A stretch of DNA of 43,414 nucleotides. It comes from Candidatus Kutchimonas denitrificans (GTDB taxonomy: Bacteria > Gemmatimonadota > Gemmatimonadetes > Palauibacterales > KS3-K002). The translations under genes were made by a program, and so were the position numbers. Positions 20,130-30,400 of this stretch are shown here, piece by piece. Location of the stretch: contig JAACAK010000017.1 in NCBI GenBank assembly GCA_011774835.1, forward strand, positions 2,289-45,702. Reading direction: 5' to 3'. The notes below the pieces were generated by a model. It did not search any database and had not been told where the DNA came from. It saw nothing but the letters and a program-made list of their open reading frames with translations. Position 1 is the first letter of the stretch, and every line of letters starts with the position of its first letter.

Positions 20130-21288
20130 GACGGTAGGGGGACCCCGGTGGCTGGAGCCGGCGCTGCAGGTGGTACGGGCGCGCTATTTCGGCGGACCGC
20201 AGCCCGAAGAGAGGGGCGACGACGCGTGGCTGCGGGCGATCGCCGCCGCCCGGACGGAACGGCTCGGTCCGGTGCTGAGCGAGGCGGCGTCCCACCTGGG
20301 GGTGGAGCTACCCCGCTCGGGTTGGGCCGCTCTGGCCGCGGACCGTCTGGCGAACGAGGAGCGCTACGCGGCGCAGCTCGAGGCGCTGGATGACCTGGGG
20401 CCGAGGATTGAGGGGCGGGGGGTTCCCGCGGCGATCATCAAGGGCCCGGCGCTGGCGCGACATTATCCGGTGGCTGCAGTGCGCGAGGCGGCGGACATCG
20501 ATCTGCTCGTGCCGTCCGATGCGCTGTCAGCCGCCGAGGCGTGCCTGAACGAATGCGGCTTTCGGCGCTGGAGCAGCGGCGGCAGGCCGGCGACCCGGTA
20601 CGCGGTGACATACGCGCGCGCGGCGGACGGTGGGCTACAGGTGGCGGTCGACCTGCACCCGCGCTGGCACGAGATTCGAATCGAGCCCGACGGTGAGACG
20701 GCCCGGATCGGCGGCCGCGAAGCGACCCTGGGCCGGACGGGCCTGGGCCAGATCCGCTGGCGGGTTCTGCCGCCGGCGGCCGAGCTGTATCTGGCCTCCG
20801 CTCACGCGATCCTCAGCAGCCTGCGGACGATCTCGGTGTATCTCGATCTGGCCGTGCTCATGCACGCCGCCGGGTCGGAGGCGGTGGATTGGGCGGCGGC
20901 GACGGCGCGGGAGACCGGCCGGGACCGGCACCTGCGTCACGCGACGACCCTGGCGGCCGAGCTGTTCGGCCTCGAGATGGCCTGGGAGCTCAGAAGCCGC
21001 CCGGCCCGGCTCGGAGTGCCGACAGGTCTTCGCCTGGGCCACGTGGCGCCCGGGGCACGGTTCCTGCCCAGCTCGCTGCTCATGGAGCTGGTCCTGCGCC
21101 GCGGCTGGAAGCGGAAGCTCGACTTCGTACGCTGGGTCCTGGGGCACCGGGGGAGGACGGCGAGGGCGGCGAGGGCGGCGCCCGAAGACGGCGCGCGCCG
21201 CTGGCTGGGGAAGCTGGCCGGTCTGCGCTGGCTGAAGGGGAGCCTGCTCCGGTACCGGCGACCGGGCTCGACGGCGTTGCGGTCGTGA
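20119..21288 (+). CDS. Uncharacterised nucleotidyltransferase-fold protein (NTP_transf_5-like)
   Basis: A 389-residue soluble protein. Residues 104-131 carry the hallmark of the Pfam family I know as NTP_transf_5: IIKGPAL (K108, G109), then HYP, an arginine at 122 and ADIDLLV (D126, D128). These resemble a nucleotidyltransferase metal-binding Asp pair. After it come VDLHPRWHE and an all-helical C-terminal half with a basic end (LRWLKGSLLRYRRPGS). The family is found with polysaccharide and some peptide-modification clusters, but its substrate is not established. The gene starts inside rmd (11-base overlap), so it is made with the deoxysugar enzymes. Its role in glycan assembly is an inference. 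Confidence 0.78.
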
Positions 21289-21306
21289 ACGGGGTTCGGA
21301 TATAAT
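21277..21306 (+). promoter_or_regulatory. Candidate sigma-70 promoter for ugd
   Basis: A perfect TATAAT at 21301-21306 is preceded by TTGCGG at 21277-21282 with an 18-base spacer. The -35 hexamer falls in the last codons of the preceding gene. Transcription would start near 21313 and leave an untranslated leader of about 80 bases before ATG 21397. This separates the Ugd-Uxs-GT2 block from the Gmd-Rmd block as a possible independent unit. Confidence 0.55.
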
Positions 21307-21396
21307 AGGTAGCCTTCCCTTGTCCGCTCCGCTGACTGACGATGGGTGGACCGGCGCGATGGTTTCAGGCGGCGCTGAACCGAAACGAGATCCACG

Positions 21397-22710
21397 ATGC
21401 ATATAGGTGTGATAGGCACGGGTTACGTCGGCCTCGTCGCCGGCGCTTGCCTGGCCGAGACGGGCAACGAAGTGGTGTGCGGCGATGTGGACGAGGGCAA
21501 GATCGACGCCTTGCGGGCGGGCCAGGTCCCGATCTACGAGCCCGGTCTCGAGCCGTTGGTAGAGCGAAACGTCGCCGACGGCCGCCTGCGCTTCACCACC
21601 GACATCCCCGAGGTCACCCGGGACTCCGAGATCATCTTCATTGCCGTCGGCACGCCGCCCGACGAGGACGGTTCCGCCGATCTGCGCCACGTCCTCGATG
21701 TCGCCGCGGTGATCGGCGACAGCATGAACGGAGAGAAGATCGTGGTCACGAAGAGCACGGTGCCGGTGGGCACCGCGCGACGCGTGCGCGAAACCATCGA
21801 GGGCCGCACCGATCACCCGGTGCACGTCTGCTCGAACCCGGAGTTCCTGAAAGAGGGCGCCGCGATCGATGACTTCATGCGTCCCGACCGCGTGGTGCTC
21901 GGTGTCGACTCGGAGAAGGCGCGCGACGTGCTGGCCGGGCTCTACGAGCCGTTCGTGCGGACGGGAAACCCCATCATCTTCATGGACATCGTCAGCGCCG
22001 AACTGACCAAGTATGTCGCCAACGGCATGCTGGCCACGCGGATCAGCTTCATGAACGAGGTGGCCCGCATGTGCGAGCTGTTCGGCGCCGATGTCTCCCT
22101 GGTGCGGCGCGGCGTGGGCTCCGACACGCGGATCGGGCCGACTTTCCTCTTCCCCGGCCCGGGCTACGGCGGATCCTGCTTCCCCAAGGACGTGAAGGCG
22201 CTGCTCCGCACCGCGGAAGAGTATGGATACGAGTTCCGAATCCTGAAGGCGGTCGAGGAGGTAAACCGGCTGCAGAAGCGGCTGTACCTGGAGAAGCTCG
22301 AGCGACATTTCGCCCCCGAAGGACTGCAGGGGAAGACCATCGGCGTCTGGGGGCTCGCCTTCAAGCCGGGCACCGACGACATGCGTGAGTCGCCGTCGAT
22401 CGTTCTGGTCGAGGGCCTGCTGGAGCGCGGCGCGACGGTGCGCGGGCACGACCCGGCGGCGATGGGCACCGCTCGACGCATCTTCGGCGACCGGATCGTC
22501 TATTGCGATCGGGACTACGCGGCGGTGGAGGAGGCCGACGCCCTCGTCGTGATGACCGATTGGCTCGAGTACCGGCGCCCCAACTTCGAGCGGATCCGCA
22601 AGCTGATGAGCTCCCCGGTCGTGTTTGACGCCCGTAACCTGTACGATATCAAGAAGATGCGGGATATGGGGTTCACCTACTATCCACTGGGACGGGAGGC
22701 TGTGACGTGA
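21397..22710 (+). CDS. ugd: UDP-glucose 6-dehydrogenase
   Basis: A 437-residue enzyme that makes UDP-glucuronate from UDP-glucose with two NAD. The Rossmann motif [21 protein letters not shown] begins at residue 4, and [13 protein letters not shown] is the classic Ugd segment. The catalytic Cys261 is in [15 protein letters not shown], followed by [17 protein letters not shown] in the C-terminal domain. This architecture is that of TuaD/Ugd and differs from the dehydrogenase at 16846. The TGA stop overlaps the GTG of the next gene by 4 bases, matching consecutive steps in UDP-xylose synthesis. Confidence 0.96.
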   Translation: MHIGVIGTGYVGLVAGACLAETGNEVVCGDVDEGKIDALRAGQVPIYEPGLEPLVERNVADGRLRFTTDIPEVTRDSEIIFIAVGTPPDEDGSADLRHVLDVAAVIGDSMNGEKIVVTKSTVPVGTARRVRETIEGRTDHPVHVCSNPEFLKEGAAIDDFMRPDRVVLGVDSEKARDVLAGLYEPFVRTGNPIIFMDIVSAELTKYVANGMLATRISFMNEVARMCELFGADVSLVRRGVGSDTRIGPTFLFPGPGYGGSCFPKDVKALLRTAEEYGYEFRILKAVEEVNRLQKRLYLEKLERHFAPEGLQGKTIGVWGLAFKPGTDDMRESPSIVLVEGLLERGATVRGHDPAAMGTARRIFGDRIVYCDRDYAAVEEADALVVMTDWLEYRRPNFERIRKLMSSPVVFDARNLYDIKKMRDMGFTYYPLGREAVT

Positions 22711-23669
22711 GGGTCCTGATTACCGGAGCCGCTGGCTTTCTGGGGTCGCATCTGTCGGAACGCTTCCTCGCCGAAGGGCACGAGGTCGTGGGCCTCGACA
22801 ATCTGATCACCGGCTCCGCCGACAACATCACCCACCTGCTGAGGAGCGACCGATTCACCTTCTATCAGTACGACGTCACCGAATTCATCTACGTGGCCGG
22901 CGAGCTCGATGGCGTGCTCCACTTCGCGTCCCCGGCCAGCCCCGTCGATTATTTGCAGCTGCCGATTCAGACGCTGAAGGTCGGCTCGCTGGGCACCCAC
23001 AAGGCGCTGGGCCTCGCCAAGGCGAAGAGCGCCCGCTTCCTCCTCGCCTCGACCTCCGAGGTCTACGGCGACCCCGCCGTCCACCCGCAGCCCGAGACGT
23101 ACTGGGGCAACGTGAACCCGGTGGGCCCGCGGGGCGTCTACGACGAAGCGAAGCGTTTCGCCGAGGCCATGACGATGGCCTACCATCGCTATCACGGGGT
23201 CGACACACGGATCGTCCGCATCTTCAACACCTACGGGCCGCGCATGCGCGCCCGCGACGGGCGCGTCGTCTCCAACTTCATCGTGCAGGCGCTGCGCGGC
23301 GAGCCGCTCACCGTCTACGGCGACGGCTCGCAGACCCGTTCCTTCTGCTTCGTCGACGACCTGATCGAAGGCATCTACAGGCTGTTCAATTCCGAGGAGA
23401 CCCAGCCGGTCAACGTCGGGAACCCCAACGAGTTCACCATCAAGCAGCTCGCCGATGTCATGATCGAGCTCACCGGCTTGAAGGCCGGTATCGAGCGCCG
23501 GCCGCTTCCAGTGGACGATCCCAGAGTACGTCAGCCGGACATATCGCAGGCCCGCGAACTTCTCGGCTGGGAGCCCACCGTCGAGCTTCGCGACGGACTG
23601 CTCCAGACGATCGACTACTTCTCATCCCGGCCGGATGTCCTGGCCGACGAGGACGAAGGTCAGGGGTGA
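22707..23669 (+). CDS. uxs: UDP-glucuronate decarboxylase (UDP-xylose synthase)
   Basis: A 320-residue short-chain dehydrogenase/reductase family enzyme that oxidises, decarboxylates and re-reduces UDP-glucuronate to UDP-xylose. [14 protein letters not shown] (about 5-18) binds NAD. The [31 protein letters not shown] stretch and STSEVYGDP are characteristic of UXS, as are the catalytic YDEAKRFAE and the [38 protein letters not shown] segments. It has no membrane anchor, so it is the soluble bacterial type. Placement directly after ugd supports the UDP-xylose route. Confidence 0.95.
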   Translation: MRVLITGAAGFLGSHLSERFLAEGHEVVGLDNLITGSADNITHLLRSDRFTFYQYDVTEFIYVAGELDGVLHFASPASPVDYLQLPIQTLKVGSLGTHKALGLAKAKSARFLLASTSEVYGDPAVHPQPETYWGNVNPVGPRGVYDEAKRFAEAMTMAYHRYHGVDTRIVRIFNTYGPRMRARDGRVVSNFIVQALRGEPLTVYGDGSQTRSFCFVDDLIEGIYRLFNSEETQPVNVGNPNEFTIKQLADVMIELTGLKAGIERRPLPVDDPRVRQPDISQARELLGWEPTVELRDGLLQTIDYFSSRPDVLADEDEGQG

Positions 23670-23670
23670 G

Positions 23671-24417
23671 GTGAGGCTGTCGGTCCTGATTCCGGTCTAC
23701 AACGAGCGCGATACCATCGAGGAGGTCGTTCGTCGCGTGCGCGACGTCGAGGTCGACGTGGAGATCATCTGCGTGGACGATTTCTCCACCGACGGCACCC
23801 GCGACGTCCTGGACAAGCTGAGCGGGACGGGACAGATCGACCAGCTGGTGCTGCAGCCGAAGAACCAGGGGAAAGGGGCGGCGATTCGGGCGGGTTTGGC
23901 CAAGGCGACCGGAGAAGCGGCGATCATCCAGGACGCGGACCTGGAATACGACCCGGAAGAGTACTCCAGGCTGCTGGAGCCGATAGTGCAGGGCAAGGCG
24001 GACGCCGTCTACGGGTCGCGGTTCAGCGGAATGGGGCCGCACCGGGTGCTCTACTTCTGGCACTACGTGGGGAACAAGATTCTGACGCTGCTCTCCAACA
24101 TGGTCACGAACCTGAACCTCACCGACATGGAGACGTGCTACAAGATGTTTCGCCGCGAGGTGCTGGAGAGCCTCGAGATCGAGGAGAACCGTTTTGGTCT
24201 GGAGCCCGAGATCACCGCCAAGCTGGCGCTGGGCGGCTGGCGGATCTACGAGGTGGGTATCTCGTACAGCGGACGCACTTATGCCGAAGGGAAGAAGATC
24301 AACTGGAAAGACGGTGTTTCGGCCTTTCGGTGCATTCTGAAGTACGGCCTGTGGCGCCGACTGTTCCGGCGCCGCCAGCGTCACGCATCGCTTGCCGAAG
24401 GAAGTGAGAAAGCCTAG
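23671..24417 (+). CDS. Family 2 glycosyltransferase, DPM1-like
   Basis: A 248-residue GT2 protein. [18 protein letters not shown] (about 3-20) opens the GT-A fold, with [12 protein letters not shown] and the metal-binding [11 protein letters not shown]. The [11 protein letters not shown] and [11 protein letters not shown] segments are typical of dolichyl/undecaprenyl-phosphate sugar transferases. There are no obvious C-terminal membrane helices, so it resembles the soluble DPM1 form and probably loads a sugar onto a polyprenyl phosphate at the inner face of the membrane. GTG 23671 was chosen because it lies next to the uxs stop and directly precedes the conserved core. The donor sugar is unknown. 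Confidence 0.88.
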   Translation: MRLSVLIPVYNERDTIEEVVRRVRDVEVDVEIICVDDFSTDGTRDVLDKLSGTGQIDQLVLQPKNQGKGAAIRAGLAKATGEAAIIQDADLEYDPEEYSRLLEPIVQGKADAVYGSRFSGMGPHRVLYFWHYVGNKILTLLSNMVTNLNLTDMETCYKMFRREVLESLEIEENRFGLEPEITAKLALGGWRIYEVGISYSGRTYAEGKKINWKDGVSAFRCILKYGLWRRLFRRRQRHASLAEGSEKA

Positions 24418-24429
24418 GTTTTTCCCCCA

Positions 24430-25149
24430 ATGAACACGGACCAGCTCATCACGAAGGGTAAGGAGTGCCTGGCGCAGAACGACTACGTCGGCGCCATCTC
24501 GGCCCTGAGGGAAGCCGCCGAGCGCGAGCCCGGGTATGCCGATGTCCGGCACCTCCTCGGTCTGGCGTTGGGTCTGGCGGGGCAGCCGGAGGCGGCGCTC
24601 GAGGAGTTCGATCGCGCCCTCTCCCTCAATCCCGCTTATGTCGAGGCCCATCTCAATCGCGCGATCACCCTGAACGATCTGGGCCGCTACGACGAGGCGC
24701 GCGAAGCGTTCCGACTCGCGTGGGACTGCGATCATTCCGCCGGCCGGCCATTCTCCCGCTCGGTCTCGGCGCGCCTCGCCAACATGCACATGGAGCTCGG
24801 CGATCTCTACGCCGATCTCGGGTCTTACCCCCAGGCGATCGACCAGTATCGAAGCGCCGCCCAGCTGAGGGCGGATTTCCTCGATATTCGGACCAAACTG
24901 GCCCGCGCGCTGATGGAAAGTGGCGACCTGAACGCGGCGCGCCGGGAGCTGGACGGCGTGCTGGCCGAGAACTCGGATTACGTGGAAGCGCGTGTGAATC
25001 TGGGCCTGGTCTTCTACCGTGCGGGTCAGCACGAAAAGGCGGCCGCCGAATGGCGAGCCTGTCTGCAGCGGAACCCCGACCACCCCAAGGCCCGAGCGTT
25101 CCTCAACATGCCCCGTTCACCGGCCGCCGGCGAGGAGAGTGGCGGCTGA
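24430..25149 (+). CDS. Soluble TPR-repeat protein
   Basis: A 239-residue protein made almost entirely of tetratricopeptide repeats, about five or six. Examples are NDYVGAISALREAAEREPGYADV, GQPEAALEEFDRALSLNPAYVEA, GRYDEAREAFRLA, GDLYADLGSYPQAIDQYRSA and GQHEKAAAEWRACLQRNPDHPKA. There is no signal peptide, so it should be cytoplasmic and act as a protein-protein scaffold. It lies 12 bases after the GT2 gene and overlaps the following lipoprotein gene by 4 bases. The partner is not identifiable from sequence. Confidence 0.88.
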   Translation: MNTDQLITKGKECLAQNDYVGAISALREAAEREPGYADVRHLLGLALGLAGQPEAALEEFDRALSLNPAYVEAHLNRAITLNDLGRYDEAREAFRLAWDCDHSAGRPFSRSVSARLANMHMELGDLYADLGSYPQAIDQYRSAAQLRADFLDIRTKLARALMESGDLNAARRELDGVLAENSDYVEARVNLGLVFYRAGQHEKAAAEWRACLQRNPDHPKARAFLNMPRSPAAGEESGG

Positions 25150-26093
25150 GACTCCCGGTTCATCTCATCGCAGTCCCTCTGTTGGTCGCGTCCGCGGTGG
25201 CAGCCTGTCGCGGGGACGTCCGGGACCATCTGCTGGCGGGTGACCGGCTGCTGGGGGCCGATCGACCGCAGGAGGCCATCGCCGAGTACCAGGTCGCGCT
25301 GCGCCAGCGTGGCGAGCAGGCTGACGTTCTGCTGCGCCTGGCTCACGGCTACGCGCACCTCGACCGCCTCGACGAGGCCTCGGACTACTACTCCCGGCTG
25401 CTCGCCATCGATTCCGCGTACGCCGACCAGGCGGTCGCCGATTTCCTCGGCCTCGCCGAGCGGGCTCTCCAGCAGCGCGACCGGGCACGCATGTCCCGGG
25501 CGCTTCAACAGGTCGAGGCGATCCAGCCGGGGAACGTTCCCGAAGATCTGGCGCTGCCTTTCGCCCGTTACCACTACGAGCTGCGCGAGCACGCCGAAGC
25601 GCTGCCTTTCTACCTGTCGGTACTGGCCGCGACGCCCGACTCCGTCGAGCCAGCCGTTCTCTACGAGCTCGCGGGCGTCTATTACGAGCTCGGCGAGTGC
25701 GAACAGGCGCTGGTCCATTACCGGGCGTTCATCCGCACGCGACCGGGCCGTGAGCAGCGGAACGACGCACGCTGGCACGCCGGCCAGTGCGCCTACGAAT
25801 TGGCGCAGGCGGACCGACTGGCCGGGCGCCCGTCCGAGGCGCTGGAGAAGCTCGACCTGGTGATCGCCCTGGGGTCGCCGCAGGCCCTGCTCGACGACGC
25901 CTGGTTCGATCGCGGCGAGATACTGTTCGCTCTCGGCGAGTTCGACGAGGCGGTGAACTCGTTCCAAAACGTGCTGGACCTGAACCCGACCCGCACGGGT
26001 CGGCTGGTCCGGGCCGCCGAAGACCGCATCCGCAGTATCCGTTACCGGCCGGAGGAGGAAGAAGAAGGGGAAGCAGGGGAGGTGGGTGGATGA
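25146..26093 (+). CDS. TPR lipoprotein, apparent CTG start
   Basis: From CTG 25146 the frame reads a lipoprotein signal (LRLPVHLIAVPLLVASAVAAC) with a VAAC lipobox and Cys21, then about 290 residues of TPR-like helical pairs. Recognisable units are GADRPQEAIAEYQVALRQ, DRLDEASDYYSRLLAID and ELGECEQALVHYRAFIRTRPGR near the end. GAGGAG at 25132-25137 lies eight bases before the CTG, and CTGA overlaps the upstream stop just like the ATGA/GTGA junctions nearby. No ATG, GTG or TTG gives a credible signal peptide; the nearest upstream standard codon is ATG 25050, deep in the previous gene. The stop overlaps the next start. The role is probably envelope assembly. Confidence 0.75.
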   Translation: MRLPVHLIAVPLLVASAVAACRGDVRDHLLAGDRLLGADRPQEAIAEYQVALRQRGEQADVLLRLAHGYAHLDRLDEASDYYSRLLAIDSAYADQAVADFLGLAERALQQRDRARMSRALQQVEAIQPGNVPEDLALPFARYHYELREHAEALPFYLSVLAATPDSVEPAVLYELAGVYYELGECEQALVHYRAFIRTRPGREQRNDARWHAGQCAYELAQADRLAGRPSEALEKLDLVIALGSPQALLDDAWFDRGEILFALGEFDEAVNSFQNVLDLNPTRTGRLVRAAEDRIRSIRYRPEEEEEGEAGEVGG

Positions 26094-26842
26094 GGCCGCC
26101 ACGGCTGGCCCTCCTGCCCGTTGCTCTGGCCGCGACCCTCGCCGGCTGCCCGAAGGAGCTGCCGCAGGACGCTTCCCCCGAGCAGCTCTACGCCATGGGT
26201 CGGGAGGCTCACGATCGCGGCGACTGGCAGCGCGCCATCGACGCCCTCCAGCGCTTCCTCTTCCAGGATCCGGGCAATCAGAATGCGGACAGCGCCCAGT
26301 TCCTGATCGCCGATTCTTATTTCAATCAGGATCAATATCTGACGGCCGCGAACGAGTTCCTGCGGCTCGCCCAGAACCGACCCGCCGGCCCGCTGGCGGA
26401 CGACTCGCGCTACCGGGCCTGTCTGGCTTACGCCGAGCTGTCTCCGCGCCCCGAGCTCGATCAGGAATACACACAGGAGGCCATCGATGAATGCCGGTCG
26501 GTGAGTCTTCTCTATCCCGGCAGCCCGTTCGCCGACGAGGCCGACTCGCTGGTGACGGAACTCACCGACAAGCTGGCGCGTAAAGTCTACCTGAACGCGG
26601 AATATTACTTCAAGCGGCGGGCCTATGACTCGGCGATCGTCTATCTCGAGCACCTGCTCGGCACGTACCGGGGGGCCGGGATCGAACCGGCGGCGCTGGC
26701 GATGCTGTACGACGCGTACACCCGGCTGGGGTACACCCAGGAGGCGGAGGAGACCCGCCAGCGGCTGTTGCGCGAGTATCCCAACACGCCCGAGGCGCGC
26801 CGCCTGGTCGAGTCCGGCTCCACGGCGTCACCAGCCGGGTAG
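26090..26842 (+). CDS. bamD: Outer-membrane assembly lipoprotein, BamD/YfiO-like
   Basis: A 250-residue lipoprotein. The signal peptide MRPPRLALLPVALAATLAGC ends in an LAGC lipobox with Cys20. Five TPR-like repeats follow: LYAMGREAHDRGDWQRAIDALQRFLFQDP, SAQFLIADSYFNQDQYLTAANEFLRLA, and YLNAEYYFKRRAYDSAIVYLEHLL with TRLGYTQEAEETRQRLLREYPNTPEA. This repeat layout and length are those of BamD, an essential partner of BamA in inserting beta-barrel proteins. GGGGAGG at 26076-26082, seven bases before ATG 26090, fixes the start. The adjacent TPR lipoprotein may be an accessory. Confidence 0.87.
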   Translation: MRPPRLALLPVALAATLAGCPKELPQDASPEQLYAMGREAHDRGDWQRAIDALQRFLFQDPGNQNADSAQFLIADSYFNQDQYLTAANEFLRLAQNRPAGPLADDSRYRACLAYAELSPRPELDQEYTQEAIDECRSVSLLYPGSPFADEADSLVTELTDKLARKVYLNAEYYFKRRAYDSAIVYLEHLLGTYRGAGIEPAALAMLYDAYTRLGYTQEAEETRQRLLREYPNTPEARRLVESGSTASPAG

Positions 26843-26869
26843 ACCGGTCCTCCGGGCGTTGATATCGGG

Positions 26870-27475
26870 ATGAGGCTTGGCATCTTTGGCGGTACCTTCG
26901 ATCCACCGCACGTGGGTCACCTGATCGTGGCGGATGACGCCGCCGCGGCTCTCGGTCTCGACCGGGTCCTCTTCGTACCGGCCGGTACGCATCCGCTCAA
27001 GGGCGATCGGGTCGAAGCCCCGTCGCGTCTGCGCCTCTGGATGATCGAGGCGGCCACGGCGGGCAGCGAGCGGTTTCACGTCGATGACCGGGAGCTGCAG
27101 CGCACGGGCCCGTCGTACACCGTTGATACCCTGCACGAGCTGACGCGGGAGAACCCCGAGGCCGAGCTCTTTCTGCTCGTCGGCTCCGACATCCTGGCCG
27201 AGTTCGACCGCTGGCATCGCGTGCAGGAGATCACCCGCCTGGCCACGGTCACGGTCCTCTCGCGGGCCGGCGTCGATCCCGATGAGGAGGACACCGGCAT
27301 CGAGACCGAATTTCGGCGCGTGGAGGTCACGAACGTCGACATCTCGTCCACCGAGGTCCGCGAACGGATCCGCTCGGGTCGACCTTACCGGTACCTGGTT
27401 CCGCAGCCGGTGTACGAGATCATAGAAGAGCATTCACTGTATCGGCGCTCCCCGGCGGAGCGCACTGGAAGTTGA
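26870..27475 (+). CDS. nadD: Nicotinate-nucleotide adenylyltransferase
   Basis: A 201-residue cytosolic enzyme that transfers AMP from ATP to nicotinate mononucleotide in NAD synthesis. GIFGGTFDPPHVGHLIVAD (about 4-22) is the nucleotidyltransferase (GxFDPxHxGH) signature, and the ISSTEVRERIRSGRPYRYLVPQPV C-terminal motif with the ISS triad contacts ATP phosphates. Length is typical for NadD. The gene is 27 bases after bamD and four bases before secA, giving a compact NAD/envelope/secretion cluster. Confidence 0.96.
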   Translation: MRLGIFGGTFDPPHVGHLIVADDAAAALGLDRVLFVPAGTHPLKGDRVEAPSRLRLWMIEAATAGSERFHVDDRELQRTGPSYTVDTLHELTRENPEAELFLLVGSDILAEFDRWHRVQEITRLATVTVLSRAGVDPDEEDTGIETEFRRVEVTNVDISSTEVRERIRSGRPYRYLVPQPVYEIIEEHSLYRRSPAERTGS

Positions 27476-27479
27476 GCAC

Positions 27480-30400
27480 ATGATCAAGCAGATAGTCACC
27501 GCTGCCCTCGGCACCAAGTTCGAACGCGATGTCCGCAAGCTCCAGCCCATCGTGGACGAGATCCTGGATCACGAAGAGCGTCTCGCGGATCTGAGCGAAG
27601 AGGAGATCAAGGGGCAGACGGAGAAGTTCAGATCGATCATCCGCGATCGTACCCGCGCCCTCGAGACCGAGATCGAGGAGCTCAAGGAAACCAAGCGGCA
27701 CACGGCCGATGCCGGCGAGCGGGAGGGGATGACCCTGCGCATCGCCGAGCTCGAGGAGGAACTGGAGGAGATGACCCAGGCCCTCCTCGACGAGCTGCTG
27801 CCCGAAGCCTACGCCACCGTGCGTGAGGCCTGCCGGCGCCTGCTCGGCGAGCCCATCGAGGTCCGCGGTCACGAGATGAAATGGGACATGGTGCCCTACG
27901 ATGTGCAGCTGATCGGCGGCATCGTGCTTCACCAGGGCAAGATCGCCGAGATGGCCACCGGCGAAGGGAAAACGCTCGTCGCGACCATGCCGCTCTACCT
28001 CAACGCGTTGTCGGGACGCGGCGCTCACCTGGTCACCGTGAACGATTATCTGGCCCGGCGTGACTCGGAGTGGATGGGCACGGTCTTCGAGTACCTGGGG
28101 CTGACCGTCGGCTGCATCGATACCACCGATCCGGGCACCCCCGAGCGGCGCGCCGTTTACGAGTGCGACATCACCTACGGTACCAACAACGAGTTCGGGT
28201 TCGACTACCTGCGCGACAACATGGTCCATCGCCTCGAGGACCGCGTCCAGCGCCAGCACAACTACGCGATCATCGACGAGGTCGACTCGGTGCTGATCGA
28301 CGAGGCGCGAACGCCGCTCATCATCAGCGGACCCGTCGGTCGCGAGGAGAACAAGCGCTACAAGGAATTCAATGGCCAGGTCGCCGGCCTGCACAAGAAA
28401 CAGTCGCGCATCGTCAACCAGTTGCTGGCCGAAGCCGAAGAGACCCTCAAGGATGCGTACGACGAGGACCAGGTAAGCTACGAGGTGGGCGAGAAAGCCC
28501 TGCTGGCCAGCCGCGGCATGCCCAAGAACAAGAAGCTGATGAAGCTTCTGCAGGAGCCGGGTGTCCGCAGGACCATGCAGCGGGTCGAGGCCGACTACAT
28601 GCGAGAGAAGCGGCTCCACCAGCTGGAGGAGGAGCTGCTGTTCTCGATGGATGAGAAGGGCCACCAGGTCCACCTCACCGACCAGGGCCTCGACGTTCTC
28701 TCGCCGAACGACCACGAAGCGTTCGTGGTCCCGGACCTTTCCGAGGTGTTCGCGGAGATCGAGCGCGACGAGTCGCTGTCGCCGGACGAGAAGCGGGCGC
28801 GGATCCAGGCGCGCGAGCGCGACTACGCGGAGAAGTCGGAGAAGATCCACATCATCCACCAGCTGCTCAAGGCGTACACGCTGTTCGAGCGCGATTCCGA
28901 CTACGTGGTCGAGAACGGCCAGGTCATCATCGTCGACGAGTTCACCGGCCGGAAGATGCCCGGGCGGCGCTGGAGCGACGGCCTGCACCAGGCGGTGGAG
29001 GCGAAGGAGGCGGTGACGGTGCGCGGCGAGACGCAGACGCTCGCCACCATCACGATCCAGAACTACTTCCGCATGTACGACAAGCTGGCCGGCATGACGG
29101 GCACCGCCGAGACCGAGGAGGCCGAGTTCCACGAGATCTACGGGCTCGAGGTGGTGGTGATCCCGACCAACCGGCCGGTGCGCCGCGTCGACCAGGACGA
29201 CGTGGTGTTCAAGACCAAGCGCGAGAAGTACACGGCCTTGCTCGACGAGATCGAACGGATGCATCAGAAGGGTCTGCCCATCCTGGTAGGCACGACGAGC
29301 GTGGACACCTCCGAGACGGTGTCCCGCATGCTGCGTCGCCGCGGCATCAAGCACAACGTTCTGAACGCGAAGTACCACGAGCGCGAAGCCGAGATCGTGG
29401 CCGAGGCGGGACAGCCCGGCGCGGTGACGATCGCCACGAACATGGCGGGCCGCGGCACCGACATCAAGCTGAAGGGCGGCGTGGTGAAGTGCCGGGTCTG
29501 CGCCATACCGGCCCAGCAGCCGTCGATCGGCAAGTTCCACGAGGAGCCGGACATCAGCGAGGACCTGGCGGAGGTGCTCGGCTGCACCGTCGACCCGCCG
29601 TGCGGGCTGGTCATCCTGGGCACCGAGCGGCACGACTCGCGACGCATCGACCGCCAGTTGCGCGGTCGCTCCGGCCGCCAGGGCGATCCGGGCGGATCGC
29701 GCTTCTTCCTTTCCCTCGAAGACGATCTGATGCGGCTGTTCATGGCGGAGCGGATCGCGAAGATCATGGACACGCTGGGTGCGGAGGAGGGCGAGGTCAT
29801 CACGCACCCGCTGGTGACCAAGGCGATCGAGCGGGCGCAGAAGCGGGTCGAGATGCAGAACTTCGAGGCCCGCAAGCGGCTGCTGGAGTACGACGACGTC
29901 ATGAACCAGCAGCGGGAGGTCATCTACGACCTGCGGCTCTTCGCCCTCGAGGGCGGTGAGGACCTGAAGGGCGAGGTCCTCGACATGATCGAGGCCACGA
30001 TGCTCCGCCGCGTCGACGAGTACGTGGCCGGATCCGAAGAGTCGTGGGACCTGGCGGGTCTGAAGAACCAGCTGCTGATCGAGTTCTTCCTCCACTGCCC
30101 GGAGCTGCCCGACGAGAACTCGCTGGAGATGGTCGAGAAATGGGAGGATCGCGAAGCGGTGGTCGACTACGTCCTGGAAAGGGCGCGGGAGACCTTCGAC
30201 AAGAAGCTGGGCGAGTTCGGCGACGAGGCCGAACGCCTCCTCTCTTACATCTTCCTCTACACGGTCGATGAGAAGTGGAAGGACCACCTCTACGACCTCG
30301 ATCAGCTCAAGGCCGGCATCTACTTCCGCGCCTGGGGCCAGAAGGATCCGCTGATCGAGTACAAGAAGGAGGCCTACGACATGTTCGTCGACCTGATGGG

